Source of the DNA: Balanoglossus misakiensis
Lineage: Eukaryota > Hemichordata
Direction of reading: 5' to 3'
DNA length: 64,000 bases
NCBI GenBank assembly: GCA_040954595.2
Contig: CM082577.2
Span: forward strand, 7,130,001-7,194,000
Shown: one piece after another, positions 12,680 through 25,099 of the stretch
Layout of the letters: the number at the start of each line of letters is the position of its first letter
How positions within the stretch are numbered: the stretch's first letter is position 1
Translations under genes and position numbers: made by a program
Notes under the pieces: generated by a model
The model's input: the letters and a program-made list of their open reading frames with translations, nothing else
Database searches by the model: none
Told to the model about the DNA's origin: nothing

Positions 12680-14380
12680 ATATACATAGAGCGTGATACA
12701 CGATACAACAACAACTGTTATTGTCAATATTCGAATGTATTATTGAGTGACACAGCAGTTTGGTCTATCGTATCGATGAATGTTTGTTTTGTTTTTGTTT
12801 TTCTCGATGTCGTCCGACGTCCCCGATGTTGCTATGCGTATTTGATTGAAACAGTCGGAGGACTGCCCGGAGAAAACGGACTCAGGAACACATAATTACT
12901 TTATTTGTGTAGGATTCGCATTAAACTCAGAAGAACATTGGACACAATCAATAATTGAATGCAGTCTCCACAAATCACGTCCCTCCTGGGCCTGCGCTTT
13001 TCCACGTTCAACAGATGATAGGTTAGAGCTGAGCTCTATACCTATTTTGCACATATGACTTGTTTATCAATAGTGCCAACAGGCAATTAAACTAAAGGTC
13101 GGCTTAGACTTTAACCATTAATACAATTTCTTATATTGCAAATGGGTTTGGCCTAAAGCCAGCGGTAATGTGCGTTGCCTAGGAGGGTTGCTTTTATCAG
13201 CAGACAATAGTATTCTAATCTTTGATCAGCAGACGACAAGTTCCGTTGCCTGTCTCTGTATGTCTCTTGTATGGTTATCTGTATTTGCCTGTCTGTCATC
13301 TCCTCTCCTATCCCCTCTCTTAACAACGCAGAGGTTTACGATTCTAAATAATTTTAGATCTAAACTGCGCATAGCGCAGCGACGTGATTTCGAATTTTTA
13401 GGGCACATCAAAAACAGCCAGCAAACATTATGCCGACCCTGTGTCAATGGCGACCGTCTTTCATATGGGCCATAACGTATGGGGTTTGTGTGATTTACAC
13501 TGTGCCTTGTGACAGGTGCTAAGCACTTTGAAAAGCTAAAGTTAACAATACAGACTCAGTAGAAACCAATTGATGTAGTACACGCCCTGGGACAGATATT
13601 CAGAAAAAGCTTTGTTCTCAAAATCTTGCAATTCTCTGATATGTATTATTGAAGTGTGTGAAGAGTCTTTTTGAAAACATAGAAGAAAATGGATGTTCTT
13701 TATTTTTTCTCCACATACGATAAACATTGCCTATTGGCGGTCATTTTGAATTTCAAATTTGAGACAATTTTGTTCTCTCATTCAAAGGTTTGCACTGTCA
13801 TCCAAAATTGTATAATCTTAATTTTCAGAGAAAATAATCTAATGTTTTTTGAGCGAAATGTGAGAAGAAAAGTTTTGAATTTTGAGGCACATGCTACCTT
13901 TGCACGAAACATGGCTAGCAAATGTGCACATTCGTGTAAAGCTTAGAGATACTGATCTAGAAGAATGATTGTTTTGTGTTATAAAGACGCCTGATTTTGT
14001 GCAACACTGTCTTACATCATCAATCCTTTTTATATGTAAACTTTTCCATAGTCAACGCTGTCTCTGCTCTCTTATCATTCTGTATAATCTAACTTTACAA
14101 TGTAACTGTTCAACACGGGACTTATCATAGCTCAATTTAATCCTGCAACTTTCCAGTGTACATATTTGCAGTTGTATTCCAGGTTGTCCCAATAAAGGAG
14201 ATGTCTAACTGATACTGTGTCTAACTCTTCTCTCAATTCGCACTCGTAATTATAAATCCATGAGTGACAATGAACATAATTTCATAAAAGCGAATGTTCC
14301 ACATAAACGGACCGACCGTCGTATAGGGTGTAGATTTCCAAAAGAAAAAAAACCTATAAAACCAATAGAAATGCACAAAC
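12680..14380. other. Non-coding stretch, no gene seen
   Basis: AT-rich filler. Frames on both strands at 13170-13475 overlap a CT-rich patch and give low-complexity peptides. Nothing else is supportable. Confidence 0.5.
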
Positions 14381-14389
14381 AACCGTATA

Positions 14390-14660
14390 TTTGTATGTCG
14401 AATATACGACGCAGAATTCCTTGATCCGTGAATACTGCCGTGCGTATTTTCGTCGCTGGATCAAAAATTTAATAAAACAGTGGCGCCATATCCGATGTGA
14501 ATATGAGACTTTAGGTCTTCCTTCGTCGTAGTTGACCTATACGTGATGGGTACATGCGGAACAGTTCTGATCGGAACTGCCCTGGCGTTTTGTTCGCTAC
14601 GGATTGGCACCAGCACTGCTGCCAGCGAAATGAAAGCATTACGTTAAACCCAAGGTGGCA
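14390..14660. promoter_or_regulatory. CpG-retaining island with nested inverted repeats
   Basis: A stretch dense in CpG. It contains an inverted pair ttgatcc (14421-14427) / ggatcaa (14458-14464) and a second pair cagttc (14562-14567) / gaactg (14574-14579). The second resembles a palindromic factor site with a 6-bp spacer. No coding frame is recognised. Regulatory function is inferred from composition only. Confidence 0.25.
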
Positions 14661-17600
14661 AATGTTTGGAGCACCATGATGCCAGTGACTCCACTATATA
14701 TACTGCAGCCCCTGCAGTTTTTCCAGACGGCCATCCATCAGCGCGCGTGTGTGTGTGTCGACTGTCCGCTGGGACGGCAGAGCAAGCTGGAGAAGATAAT
14801 GACGTTAGACATGATAGTTTGAAATGCAAAATCAGATTAGGTGTTCCACCTCTTGCGAACTAACTCAATTACAACCCGCATAGGCCGGCGATGCAACTCT
14901 TGATAATGTTTGAAGACAGTGAATGAATCACTTGAACTCCAACCTTTTGCAAAGTGCCTCTAGCCTCGCGACTTTTGCGTCGTGTGGTTTTTATCCATCC
15001 GATGTTCTGTAAATCACAACAAACGAATCAAACATGGCACATCATTCGGGCCAGTTCTGGGCTAACTGTGTGTTATCAAAACAATGTCACAGAGCCATAC
15101 CACGCCAGACCTTTAGAATGTGTAATTTACATATTGTCGACCAGCTTTTGTTTTTAACAGATGAGTTTTCGAATTTCAATGTAAATGGAGACATGTTTGC
15201 TTCTGTATTGCTATAACACATTACACATAACTTCACTACATGTCAACTTTTACACCATTCAAATATTCCAACACAGATTCGCCAAATAATTGCAGGGTTT
15301 TTGTATTATAAAAGACTGGACGAATGGTGTTGCTGTGTATAAGAATGGAGAAAGAATTATTTACATGTACACATATAAATAAAACGTAAGTCATGCACGT
15401 TAATGAGTTTGCAGACGTCAAATTTACATGCTTTCTTGAAAAAGTAAAGTTTTCTGTGTGTCTCTGCCTCTGCAGTTTGGTGAAAGCTGCGCTGATAGCG
15501 TGGAAATTCACAGTGTATAGTCTTTATGCTTGAGTAAGTTGTTCTCGCAAGATAACATCAAATTTACGACTTCCTTTCTTGTTCTCAGTTTCAACTGAAT
15601 ATTTGTCATCTGATTCTTGAAATCACTAAACCCGGTCGCTAAATATATATGCAGTGCGGAACCCCATCATATCAAAGTTGGCGAATGTAACGTAAAAAGC
15701 GATTGAGGTGATTTACAGTAACGTGTCAGCCTTTAAGAAGGACTCTTCTGCTTGGAAAATTTATGTCGCTGATTATCACGGCGATTTCGTTTTATGACTA
15801 AAACGCTGGTAATCTTTTTGAAGATCTGCGGTGGCCATAAAAGAGTGTACAATCTGCCCTGTCTTTATTCGTATTTTATGCAAATCAACTCCGATCCGGC
15901 CTGATCCGACCTTCTTCTTATCAGACACGAGGGTCTAGGAACGTAACTTTATCATTCATCACTGACTAATCACTCTATACATTTCAGAAATATCATTTGC
16001 CATGTATCCTTACTTCATCTAGAAAGTATAATCACAGAAATAAATTGCATATTCGCATCCGGAATGCGGGCGTAAGATTTCCAGTCGCACTCCGGATAAA
16101 GGGTACACGAGGAAAGGAAATTACGCCGTTTTCACATCAGGGTATTCCCAGCCAGTCGATCCCAATAACGCAAGCGAACATGTAACGATTTGAGTGCGCG
16201 CGGTGGTAATCTGATTACCATAGTGATTGTGCGAAAAAAATGAGATGTAGAACGAACACAAAGTTGATATACTCCACGTTAAAATGGTTAAATTCAACAT
16301 TAGGAGCGTTGACGTCACCTATTGTACAAAATCTCATAACGACAAGCATTGACGTGCTTTTGTGCACACGTTTTTAATTCTAAACGTGATGATGTTTTGA
16401 TCAATTTGTGACGAAAAGTTAATAAAGCCGCAGTGTTCTGCTTTAAGTCAGAGAGAAAGGCACAGACATGTGCATTTCTTCATGGAAAATTTCCAATCAT
16501 ATCACGATCTAGCAAATGTAGAAAAGGAAGATTTATTTTCAGCTTCATCTTCGCATACACAGGACTGTTATCTCTTTGCTTTCAAAAAAGCAAATTGAAT
16601 TCAGGATGTTTCGCAAATTCATAGCCGATTTCAAACAAAGTATCTTTTCTGATGTTAGTGTTGTGTCGTTTATAAAGTTATGCAAAATTATCGGACGCGA
16701 TTTCGTCTGAATTAATGTATTATGATAACTTCTATTACAAGTCACGAGAATGTTGCTTTGCGCCGATGCATGAACGTTGTTGCAAATACATACCCGAATC
16801 GTTATACATCGGATATACAACGATCAAGGTTCCAGCCCACCCTCTACGTATTGAACTCCGACATGTATTTCATTCTGACCCATCGATCATTCGTTCCATG
16901 TATGCATGTCCGCCAGTGACAATTTTTCTCGCTGTCCAAAGTACCCCCCCCCCCTTCCGCTCTGATGTGGTATCACCCACCTGGTCCGTCGAGCAAAATG
17001 GACGGATGCTGATCAGCGGTTTTGAATGGAAGCAGGCATGCGCATTTGGTTTCATGTATACAGTCTGTGTTTGAAAACAAAACTGTTTACATAACGGTTT
17101 TGGAAGAAATCGCGGTACAAATTGAATTTTCTGTTGATATCTCGTGCATCACAACAATCTATAAACTTTGGCGACGGCACGCGGCCCGGGCAGCGATTTG
17201 CCACTCTGTGGCATGATGTATCTGATTTGGATAACCTACACAAATACACTTTGTTCCCACCCCTGCATCGCTGAGCTCAGACAAGAATGGACATCCTGTT
17301 TTAAATCTCGCATTCTGAAGAGACAGCACATAATAATTGCACCATATGTTTCAGACACGATGATGAAAAACCCACAGCAGATTTCGCTTGGTGAACAATG
17401 GAGGCCTTCAGAATTTATTTAATGAATGTGGAAAAAAAAGAATGAAGCAGAGGCAGGTTGGGCATAATAGTTTACAAAATACACGCGTATCATCCGTGGA
17501 ATCAGTTCAGACTGACACACAATAGCATTAATCAGTCTCTTCAAATGGTAATAACAACGTTACATCAGGTTGCACCAAGAGCAACTTGCCTATACAGTAA

Positions 17601-18940
17601 CAATTTACACCTCCACTTCATCACAATATCAATACTGAGCATATGTTCCATTTGCGTTAAAAGTACAAGGTGACATTGTCATGCATCCGAAATGTAATAC
17701 CACCAACGTGAAATGGGACCTTTCCATTGTATAATCTGTCAAGATGCGTAAAGTGCCTGTGTATTAAGCAATGCCATAATCCATTTGCCATGCAGTGGCG
17801 ACACCAGGGACCACACACTGTACTGCAGACTGATAAACCGTCAGACAGAACGCGGTACATGCATGGTACAGAGTGCTGTTCGTCTGTTGGCAACCTTTTA
17901 TGTCTGTTACACATGGGATCATAATAGATTATTAAAATAACATTTTTTTCCAATTGGTTAATTCGTTACAACATGTTGCAATATTAACCTGCCAAAGCAG
18001 TGACAAGCGACCACCAATACATCAGCATACAGAAATGGTTGTAGATAAACAAACTACGCAGTGCAATTCCACAAAATGTACTTGTTGGGAAACTTTCTAA
18101 ACTGTAGCAGCATTTAACGAGTATTTTTTTTAATATCAACCATCCTACAGGGCTCAAAAGTAACATGTGAAATATGGGAACATTTCACCCACCCTTTCCC
18201 TTGCACTTTTTTGTAACGTCTCATACATATAAGCATCACAAATTTTACATTGACATGTGCCAATAATGATCGTCTGAAATTATCTGATTGATTCGCCTGG
18301 TCAAGTTATGTACTATATCAGTAAAACATTTCTTCGAAGTCACAGTGGATTAACGTAACCTGTGCCCAATCGGTATATCGACTGTCATTTACATATATGG
18401 ATGTCAGATAAGGATAACCGGTTTGGCTGCTGAGCATTCAACAGACAAATCTATTGATCTTCTGTGTGGAGTAATCCATGTTTTTTTTATGTTTTGTTTA
18501 AATCTTGTTGCGGTGATAATAAGCGGACATTAACCGGATTGTAAGTAGTATCTAATACCACCCAAAAAATGACCAACAAATGATGTAAAATGGCGTATAA
18601 AAATTCAGACATTATATTCATGTTTATCGGAATTACAAAATTATTTTATAAATTGACTTTACATTCAAACACCACAGTATATTTTTTCTGGGGATATATT
18701 TTGTAAAAACCCTATAACTGCTGGTGTTCAGGGATGAGGGCGCCAGTCAAATAGTTCTAATTTGAAATTTACAAGTGTTTTTCTTCCTTGATAAGTCAGT
18801 ACACACACAACGTATACTGCTAAAATGGTGTGAAGCAAAAAAGATAGGATATTCAGCAATACATGACATGTATCTTGCGAGAAGGCAAAATGCACAAAAC
18901 AGCGCCACCGTGGGGCTTAAAAATATCAAGTGCTAAGCTT
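14661..18940. other. Non-coding block, no gene seen
   Basis: Mostly AT-rich with brief GC-richer patches around 14.70-14.80, 16.05-16.20 and 17.00-17.20 kb. A C11 run lies at 16944-16954. The longest frame is 119 codons (plus, 16715-17074), interrupted in meaning by the poly-C tract and without recognisable domains. Confidence 0.5.
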
Positions 18941-18949
18941 TTTTTGAGT

Positions 18950-19110
18950 GATTCGCCTGAAGCTCGGGTATAGGCAAGAATGTAAACATGTAAATGGAGT
19001 CGTTGGATAACAGCCGCAGATGCATTATTCATTAATGCGTTCGTAAAGGATGGAATCGTTTTCCCTGTCCGATCGAGTGGGCATAACTGGATTTAAAATG
19101 CTAACAAAGC
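18950..19110. promoter_or_regulatory. Small candidate regulatory island with homeodomain-type core
   Basis: A 160-bp stretch retaining CpG, with a palindromic core gcatta (19022-19027) / taatgc (19033-19038) around ttcat, giving two opposed TAAT homeodomain words. It sits between AT-rich flanks. Function is inferred. Confidence 0.22.
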
Positions 19111-19208
19111 ATTGGGCAGGCATTGGACAATATCATTCTGATATGTGCCGAAGAACATAGTTGAAAATCAAGTGTGCTTCACAGCTTGTCAGGCTGCAAT
19201 GGTGTGTT

Positions 19209-19222
19209 GGGGGGGGGGGGGG
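19209..19222 (+). repeat. G14 homopolymer
   Basis: Fourteen consecutive G, one of several poly-G/poly-C tracts in the window. Such tracts are prone to slippage and quadruplex formation. Confidence 0.9.
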
Positions 19223-19400
19223 TAATTTGTGATGTGATTTGTGATTTACATTCTAGACATTATCATATCTGTGATCAGTTCACGTTTACCCTTTCAAGGA
19301 TTCAGAAGTTCAGGAGATGTGTAACTGTTTGATTGATTGATTAATGATTGACACATGGTGGTAGCATCATCGTTGAATGATGATTGCGGATTAGACTTCT

Positions 19401-19430
19401 ATAGATAGATAGATAGATAGATAGATAGAT
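19401..19430. repeat. GATA tetranucleotide microsatellite
   Basis: Uninterrupted gata repeat of about 7.5 units, running straight into the 42-bp minisatellite that contains the same word. Confidence 0.95.
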
Positions 19431-19541
19431 TGCATGAGTGAGTGAGTGAGTGTCTGAGTGAGATAGATAGATTGCATGAGTGAGTGAGTGAGTGTCTGAG
19501 TGAGATAGATAGATTGCATGAGTGAGTGAGTGAGTGTCTGA
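19431..19541. repeat. 42-bp minisatellite, two identical full copies and a partial third
   Basis: The unit runs from tgcatgag through four to five gagt words, tgtctgagtg and then agatagatagat. Copies at 19431-19472 and 19473-19514 are identical base for base; the third (from 19515) matches to about 19542 and then drifts into gaat/gagt words up to about 19573. The identity implies recent expansion. The unit itself appears to be built from the adjacent GATA array and a GAGT array. Confidence 0.95.
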
Positions 19542-20509
19542 GTGAAAGAGTGAATGAAAGCATGAATCAGTGAGTCACCTCCATGTTTTCCTTGTTATTG
19601 ACGAGTATTACATGTACGTTCACCAGTAATACCACAGATCACTATTTGACATATGCAATACCATGCTCTCGATGTTTTGTATTAAAAAAGTTAGTGTCAG
19701 ACGCTACATATTTAGCACAAATATTGCATTTTCCATCATTAAAATATGAGGGAGTTCTCGGCATGTTCGCGCATATAGTCACAAATTTAAAATTTAATGA
19801 TTCTGTGTTCAACATTTCACGACATTCGCATTTTAATACTTTGTAATCGGATATGCCCTGGTGTCTTTGATTTAGATTGATTGCGGAATTGGGAATTAGG
19901 ATTAAATGATGCGAACACATGATCGTACGAAATGATTGTTGTTTGTGCCTCTCTAGAATCCGCGCGTGGTGATGCACATTTCACCGCGCGAGAGCATAAT
20001 CCGGACGCCACGTCATTCATAATATTCACCGGTAACAGTTCACGAAATCCCACATTACATATTTGTCAGTCTTGGTTACAGCGGTTTGTGGGTCATGGCA
20101 CTAACATCAGTATAATAATGATACTCGTATGCTGCTGGAAAATAGTTGACAAGCTCTACCTAACATTTGGCCCTCTATCACACATTCTCGTAGTAATTGT
20201 TTACAATGGGTACCGCTGTCGACGTACTTTATACACAGACACACTGATTGTTTACCTGAAGAAGTAAGAGTTCTGTTTCCCCTGTGATGCACGTGTTGTT
20301 TGAATGGATTGAAACAACTGACACCCACAAAGGTTGGTCGATTGCTGACAAGATGAAATTTGTTTCTTCGATCGAATGTTTCAACAAAAGCGCGATTCAG
20401 AAAGTTATACATGTACTAGGGCACCAAGAACCATGAGAACGTCCCCTGAAAGTTGTCGTCCAGTAAATGTAGTTTGTGCTGCCGAGTTAGGCACACTCTT
20501 CCGCACCAA

Positions 20510-20900
20510 CCACGCCTTGGCGTTGCTATGGAAGCTTGTCTAGTTATAAATGAGAGCCATTTGACATGACTGGTGACTTTGCACTCGTCCGTTGCATGTA
20601 ATAAATACAAATTAATGTATTTGCAGACATAAGTTTCATTTAACGACGACTTGTGTCAGCGGCGCAACTACGTTGGAATCACAGGAAACTGGACGTATTC
20701 CGACTAGAAACCATCGGTGACAATAAAACGTGAGCTCTCACAATTGTCATGGCAACCACCACGGCGCCTGTCATCATTGCCGTCACGGCCATTTACATCG
20801 CCACTCCGTGCTTGCGTTACTAACAATAAAGTCACACACTCACACATTTAACACGCGCGGGTTGTCTGGCTACCATAGTAAAGGTAAACGTCATGATTAA
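20510..20900. promoter_or_regulatory. Candidate regulatory island with two RFX X-box-like sites
   Basis: GC- and CpG-richer than its surroundings. It holds X-box-like words GTTGCTATGGAAGC (20522-20535) and ATTGTCATGGCAAC (20743-20756), the latter close to the RFX consensus GTTGCCATGGCAAC. A weaker one is ctaccatagtaaa near 20870. X-boxes are a well-known class of motif in animal conserved non-coding elements and ciliary gene promoters. No exon is recognised. Confidence 0.35.
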
Positions 20901-21144
20901 ATTAGATTTTAGCGGGGAAGGAGGAGATCAATTAATGCAAACATGTCGGGGGAAGGTCTGTCATGTGTTCTTTGTGATGTACGAGATATCAACGGAAGTT
21001 ATTTGTGCATGAATCATAACAAAATGCACATCCATGAGGTACATGTCGAGTTTTGTAGTGTTCAGCTTCGTTTGAAAAATGTAATCAACAATGTAATCGT
21101 AAGTTTAAGAGAGAGGGGTTGTAAACTCGACAATTTAAAAGGGG

Positions 21145-21194
21145 GAGAGAGGAAGAGAAAGAGAGAGAGAGAGAGGAAGAGAGAGAGAGAGAGA
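21145..21194. repeat. GA-rich dinucleotide tract
   Basis: About 50 bp of ga/gga/gaa repeat (polypurine on the plus strand). It explains the Arg/Glu-only tail of the conceptual frame that runs through it. Purine tracts of this kind can form triplex DNA or bind GAGA-type factors. Confidence 0.9.
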
Positions 21195-21419
21195 TGATCC
21201 CCCGCCATATCAATCCTTTCCATCTGCCATAAGTTATTTATCTTGCAGGGCGTCTACGCTGACCATGGCAGTTTCGTGACATTTTGCTATCACTAAATCA
21301 ATGGCCCGAAACATTCTCTCTTGATAGCGCCTTGAATTACAACGCTACAGACACACTTTACCAGACAAAAAAAAAACACAGCCAACAAACCACCAAAGCG
21401 TAATCCGAAATGTCGCACC

Positions 21420-21830
21420 AGTCCATTTAGAAATCTGATATCGGGGGTGAGAAGAGACGGGGGAACGCGGCTATCAAATCGTCACCATCAATTGGAGAGA
21501 TGATGTGGGAGATGGCACGCGGTTTCCTCGGAAACACCAAGGGAGTGATGAATCAGCGTCCTCCAAGGTAACAACACGATCTTCTATCAGGAACGGGCTT
21601 TTAAACAGTTGATCTCTGAAAGCCTTTCTCTCTTCCGGACACGGATCGAATGTCTCGCGACTATAAACGGCCAAGTCTCTGTTGGCGAGATCTAATTTCC
21701 ACCGGTGTGGAGGCGGCGAGCTCCCACCGATTGACTTCCAAGAGAAGACACTTTGAAATGAAGCTGAGATGCTGTCGTGACAGCGAGCGTTCCATCATTC
21801 ATTACATTCTATCCATGTTGACCTTGTGAA
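21420..21830. promoter_or_regulatory. CpG-retaining island, candidate conserved non-coding element
   Basis: About 400 bp with balanced composition and many CpG between AT-rich flanks. It contains an 8-bp palindrome caccggtg within a T-box-like context (about 21700-21712) and several factor-like words. A minus frame of 66 codons (21474-21674) is open but unrecognised. The sequence quality, with few homopolymers and even base use, is what selected elements usually look like; that is inference only. Confidence 0.33.
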
Positions 21831-22349
21831 AACAAAACGTGTATGAAAGGAGTGGAAAATCCCACTCGTTTTGAAACGTACGGTTTATGTAAGTTGAAAC
21901 CAAATTATTCTCCCCAATTGGCCACGACGCTATAAATTATGCTGCGACATGACAAACGGATAAAAATTGGGGTCTTTGATTAAAACTATACTGGGTATTC
22001 TCAAAAGTATAGTATATTACACGCCAGGTTCAGATTAACCCAAAGTGTAATTGTTTTAGAAAACACGTGAAGCTGCTTGTGTCTATTTGGTAATGATTTG
22101 TCGGTATTTTTGTTTCCAATGCGTGTGTCAAGATTAACAATGATCGCTACACAGACACATGACTTGTTGACAAGCAGATTACCGGGCGTGTTGGGATCAC
22201 GAAATGCAGTACTGCTGAGATACACAAGACAAAATACTGGAAAAAAGTCATAGCGGCCCTTTATCGACAAAATCATCTAACCACATTTGCAGGGTTGATA
22301 CACAAAACAAAATACTAGAAATCAACGTTTCATGGTTTATGTGATGTTG

Positions 22350-22990
22350 CTAATATGGGGTTTGTTTGTTGCCTTGTCCGTCTCAGTTCAGATTCTCCCA
22401 CTAGCTTATCAGTCTCTCGTCAAACTTTAAAAAGTCGCACGAGCATCAATATCTGTAGGGCATACTTTTCTTCACCGTCGATTACTGTTGCATTACAGTA
22501 TTATACACAAGTAAGCTCGATTTCCACATTCAAACCACCCGGGGACTCGCTTCTCGCGGGATCTAACAAGAAACGCGCTTGGAAAAACCAATAACCTTTT
22601 AGTACGTGGGATTATTGCAGAGTGCTAATGTCAGTAAGCTGGTAATTTGTTCAATTTCGGCGGTGTCAGCAGTCGGGGAAAACTTAAATATTGATGAACT
22701 ACAGACGCGAAAGTTTTGAAAGAGAGAGAGAAAAAAATGGAATGGCGCGGGATTATCTATTTGGGTAACAATACCACAGGCACATGGTGTTACCAGATTT
22801 TCTTTCCCCTTGACACGTTCACAGCAGAGAATTCTGTCCGCTCTCTTAAATTGAAAGAGACGTTGGCATGCTTGGGGCGACGGAAAGTGCTCTGAACAAT
22901 GCAAAGCCCAGTCGCTAAGGGTTCCCTGCAAACTGCACTGGCGCATTGGATGTAATTGCACCGTCTGCTTCGATTCAAGTCACCCCCTGT
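22350..22990. promoter_or_regulatory. CpG-retaining island, candidate conserved non-coding element
   Basis: About 640 bp of mixed composition with multiple TAAT/ATTA and CpG words. The 120-codon minus frame 22599-22961 covers part of it, but its conceptual product has no domain and other frames are also open. Either an unrecognised exon or, more likely, an enhancer. Confidence 0.3.
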
Positions 22991-23549
22991 AACTTAATGA
23001 TGCCACTAATTGTGGACGCTCGCGACGTCGGATAAAATCAAGATTTTGTTGCGACTTTCAAAAAAAGTACGTGGCATGTCGTATACTTGCATTTCGGCAG
23101 CAAGGCGTTGGGCGTCCGAGATCTGGGACTTATTAGCTTGTCTGGCAACATGCACACAAACAAAAACGTGTACATGTAATGGCTGTTATATTTTCGAGAT
23201 ATTAATAAGGGATGACCATTGAACAATGTTGCTTAGATATGACGTAACAGCGTTTAAAAAAAACGGTAAAAGGCAACACCCTCAATATGTATATAGTTTA
23301 CAGGGTTATAACCCTTGCGTTATAGTGAAGTGACAGAATGAATATTCTTTCACCAAGAGTGTGACTGTCAAGCTGATGTAAATGCGCACTTTGGTACAAT
23401 CCCCTGGTAGGCCTATAGTTTTGTCAAATGGGTTTAAGTCAATATCTGTGAGAATGAAACCTCTTAGTATTTGGATGTGTACTTCACATTTCAATCACGG
23501 AAGAAATATCCACCACCTGTGACAAAGGAGGTGAAATTTATCGATGATG

Positions 23550-23563
23550 ACGCTAGGTGGCGC
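23550..23563 (+). promoter_or_regulatory. CTCF-like site
   Basis: ACGCTAGGTGGCGC matches the classic bilaterian CTCF core CCACTAGGTGGCGC at 12 of 14 positions, including the whole TAGGTGGCGC block. CTCF binds such sites as an insulator and loop anchor. It lies between islands in an AT-rich stretch, as insulators often do. A weaker reverse-orientation relative is at 28470-28484. Confidence 0.5.
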
Positions 23564-24239
23564 TCGACTTTCAAACAGACGCGTTCCGCTATTTTTTGAA
23601 CACAAAAGAAATAAACAAAACAGACTCAAGTTTGGTGCATCGGAATATTATTGCCAAAAACAAGTGAGAAAGCTGCAGTCACAACGTTGAGTGACACATT
23701 CCACTGTTTCCGTTCTCCCATTTGTTATTCTTGAAGACATGGGGACTAAAAGCTCTGTTTGTAAGACCCTCTTACTTGTAAAGCCTCCTCATTCATAAAG
23801 TTCTTCCGTCTGTTCGCAATCTCTGTGTTCTGTTTTTGTAAAATGGAAGTAAAAAGTATGAGGCGCAGCAGACACCGAGCCTATTTTGTACCTGTCGTTT
23901 CAGTAGTGTGAGATCTTGACTGTATGGTTTGTTTAGTAAACTGAAGGACGCCGTCATTGCCGTGGCATGGTGTCTGAAAAACGACAGGTCGGTTTCTGTT
24001 TCATGAGCTCTGCGTCCGCGTCGCTGTTTTCTGTTTCGATGTTAAACAGATATTGCTTTGCACAAGAGTAACGCCCGAAGAAGAGACATACAAAAGAACA
24101 ACATGTTCTCCATGTGGTTTGCAAGTTCCACGACAGAGATGAGATCAAGTTCTTGGGATCGGAGTACATGTATTAAACTGTAATCATGCCACAATGTCAG
24201 TAAGATAATGCTGTGCTATGGCATGGTTGTTCTTGTATG

Positions 24240-24900
24240 GCTTCACTCGCGTGGTTATGTTGCCATGGTGGCCGTTGTTAGGTGCTTGTATCATGTATGT
24301 CTGGCACGCTCTGGGAAGTTTCCATCACGCCCTTGGAGCGTGATACATGGCCTGTTGTACATACACCAATCAGAAGCGCGTTCTGGGTGATTAGCCTGTC
24401 TGCATGTGTTTGAGAGGATGTATATTTTAGCGTGGGTCTGACGGAGAAGGAGCCCAAGTTTCGGCTCTGTGCAACTTTTCCTTGTTTTGGCCGACTTATC
24501 CGTACCTGATAGCCAACCCGGGTCACCGATTGCGAGATCTAAGTCGTGTTTACCGTAGCAGTTCGGTTAGGGTCCGATATTTTTTGTCAGGACGCATACT
24601 TTCCAGCGAGTTCCGACCGCCGTGTTAGAGACAGGGCTGTTTGTGAGAGGCTCGTGGGGGGTCCGCGTACGTGCTCTCAGATTACATTTATCAGAGGCGG
24701 ACTCTCAGATTTTTGCCGAATGTTGTTTGTTGAGAACTGTTGCGTGCAAAAAGAGGCCACAAGAGTTTAAGGGTGTTAGTGTTAGCACTCTGGGCACCGT
24801 ACTCCTCACGGGATCTGTTAACTCAGATCAGTGCAACACTTTCACCTTTAGGCTTTTGTATCGCCTTCCTTACGCTGTGATGTGAGAGCTACATACATGT
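24240..24900 (+). promoter_or_regulatory. Promoter-like CpG region with CCAAT and TATA
   Basis: A CpG-rich stretch contains an X-box half (GTTGCCATGG, 24259-24268), an NF-Y-type CCAAT word (caccaatcagaag, 24363-24375) and a TATA-like TATATTTT (24421-24428), all in plus-strand order and at promoter-like spacing. Transcription would start near 24450. Downstream, two overlapping plus frames (24546-24770 and 24622-24885) are open but lack ATG-initiated, recognisable products, and no strong 5' splice site is seen, so what would be transcribed is unknown. Confidence 0.3.
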
Positions 24901-25099
24901 AGTGTTCAGTTTAGTCTCTTTTCTCATTCCCTAACCGGCAACTATCACGTCCAAATGCATATATATTCAAAACAGGTCACTTTTACATGAGGAGCGGCTC
25001 ATGTGCACCTCCTAGTCATCCAAGACTTTATGGCAAACAGCCTATCAATACAACCCGCAATTTCCTTCCAAAACGTCCAGTCAATCACACCTCGAAAAA

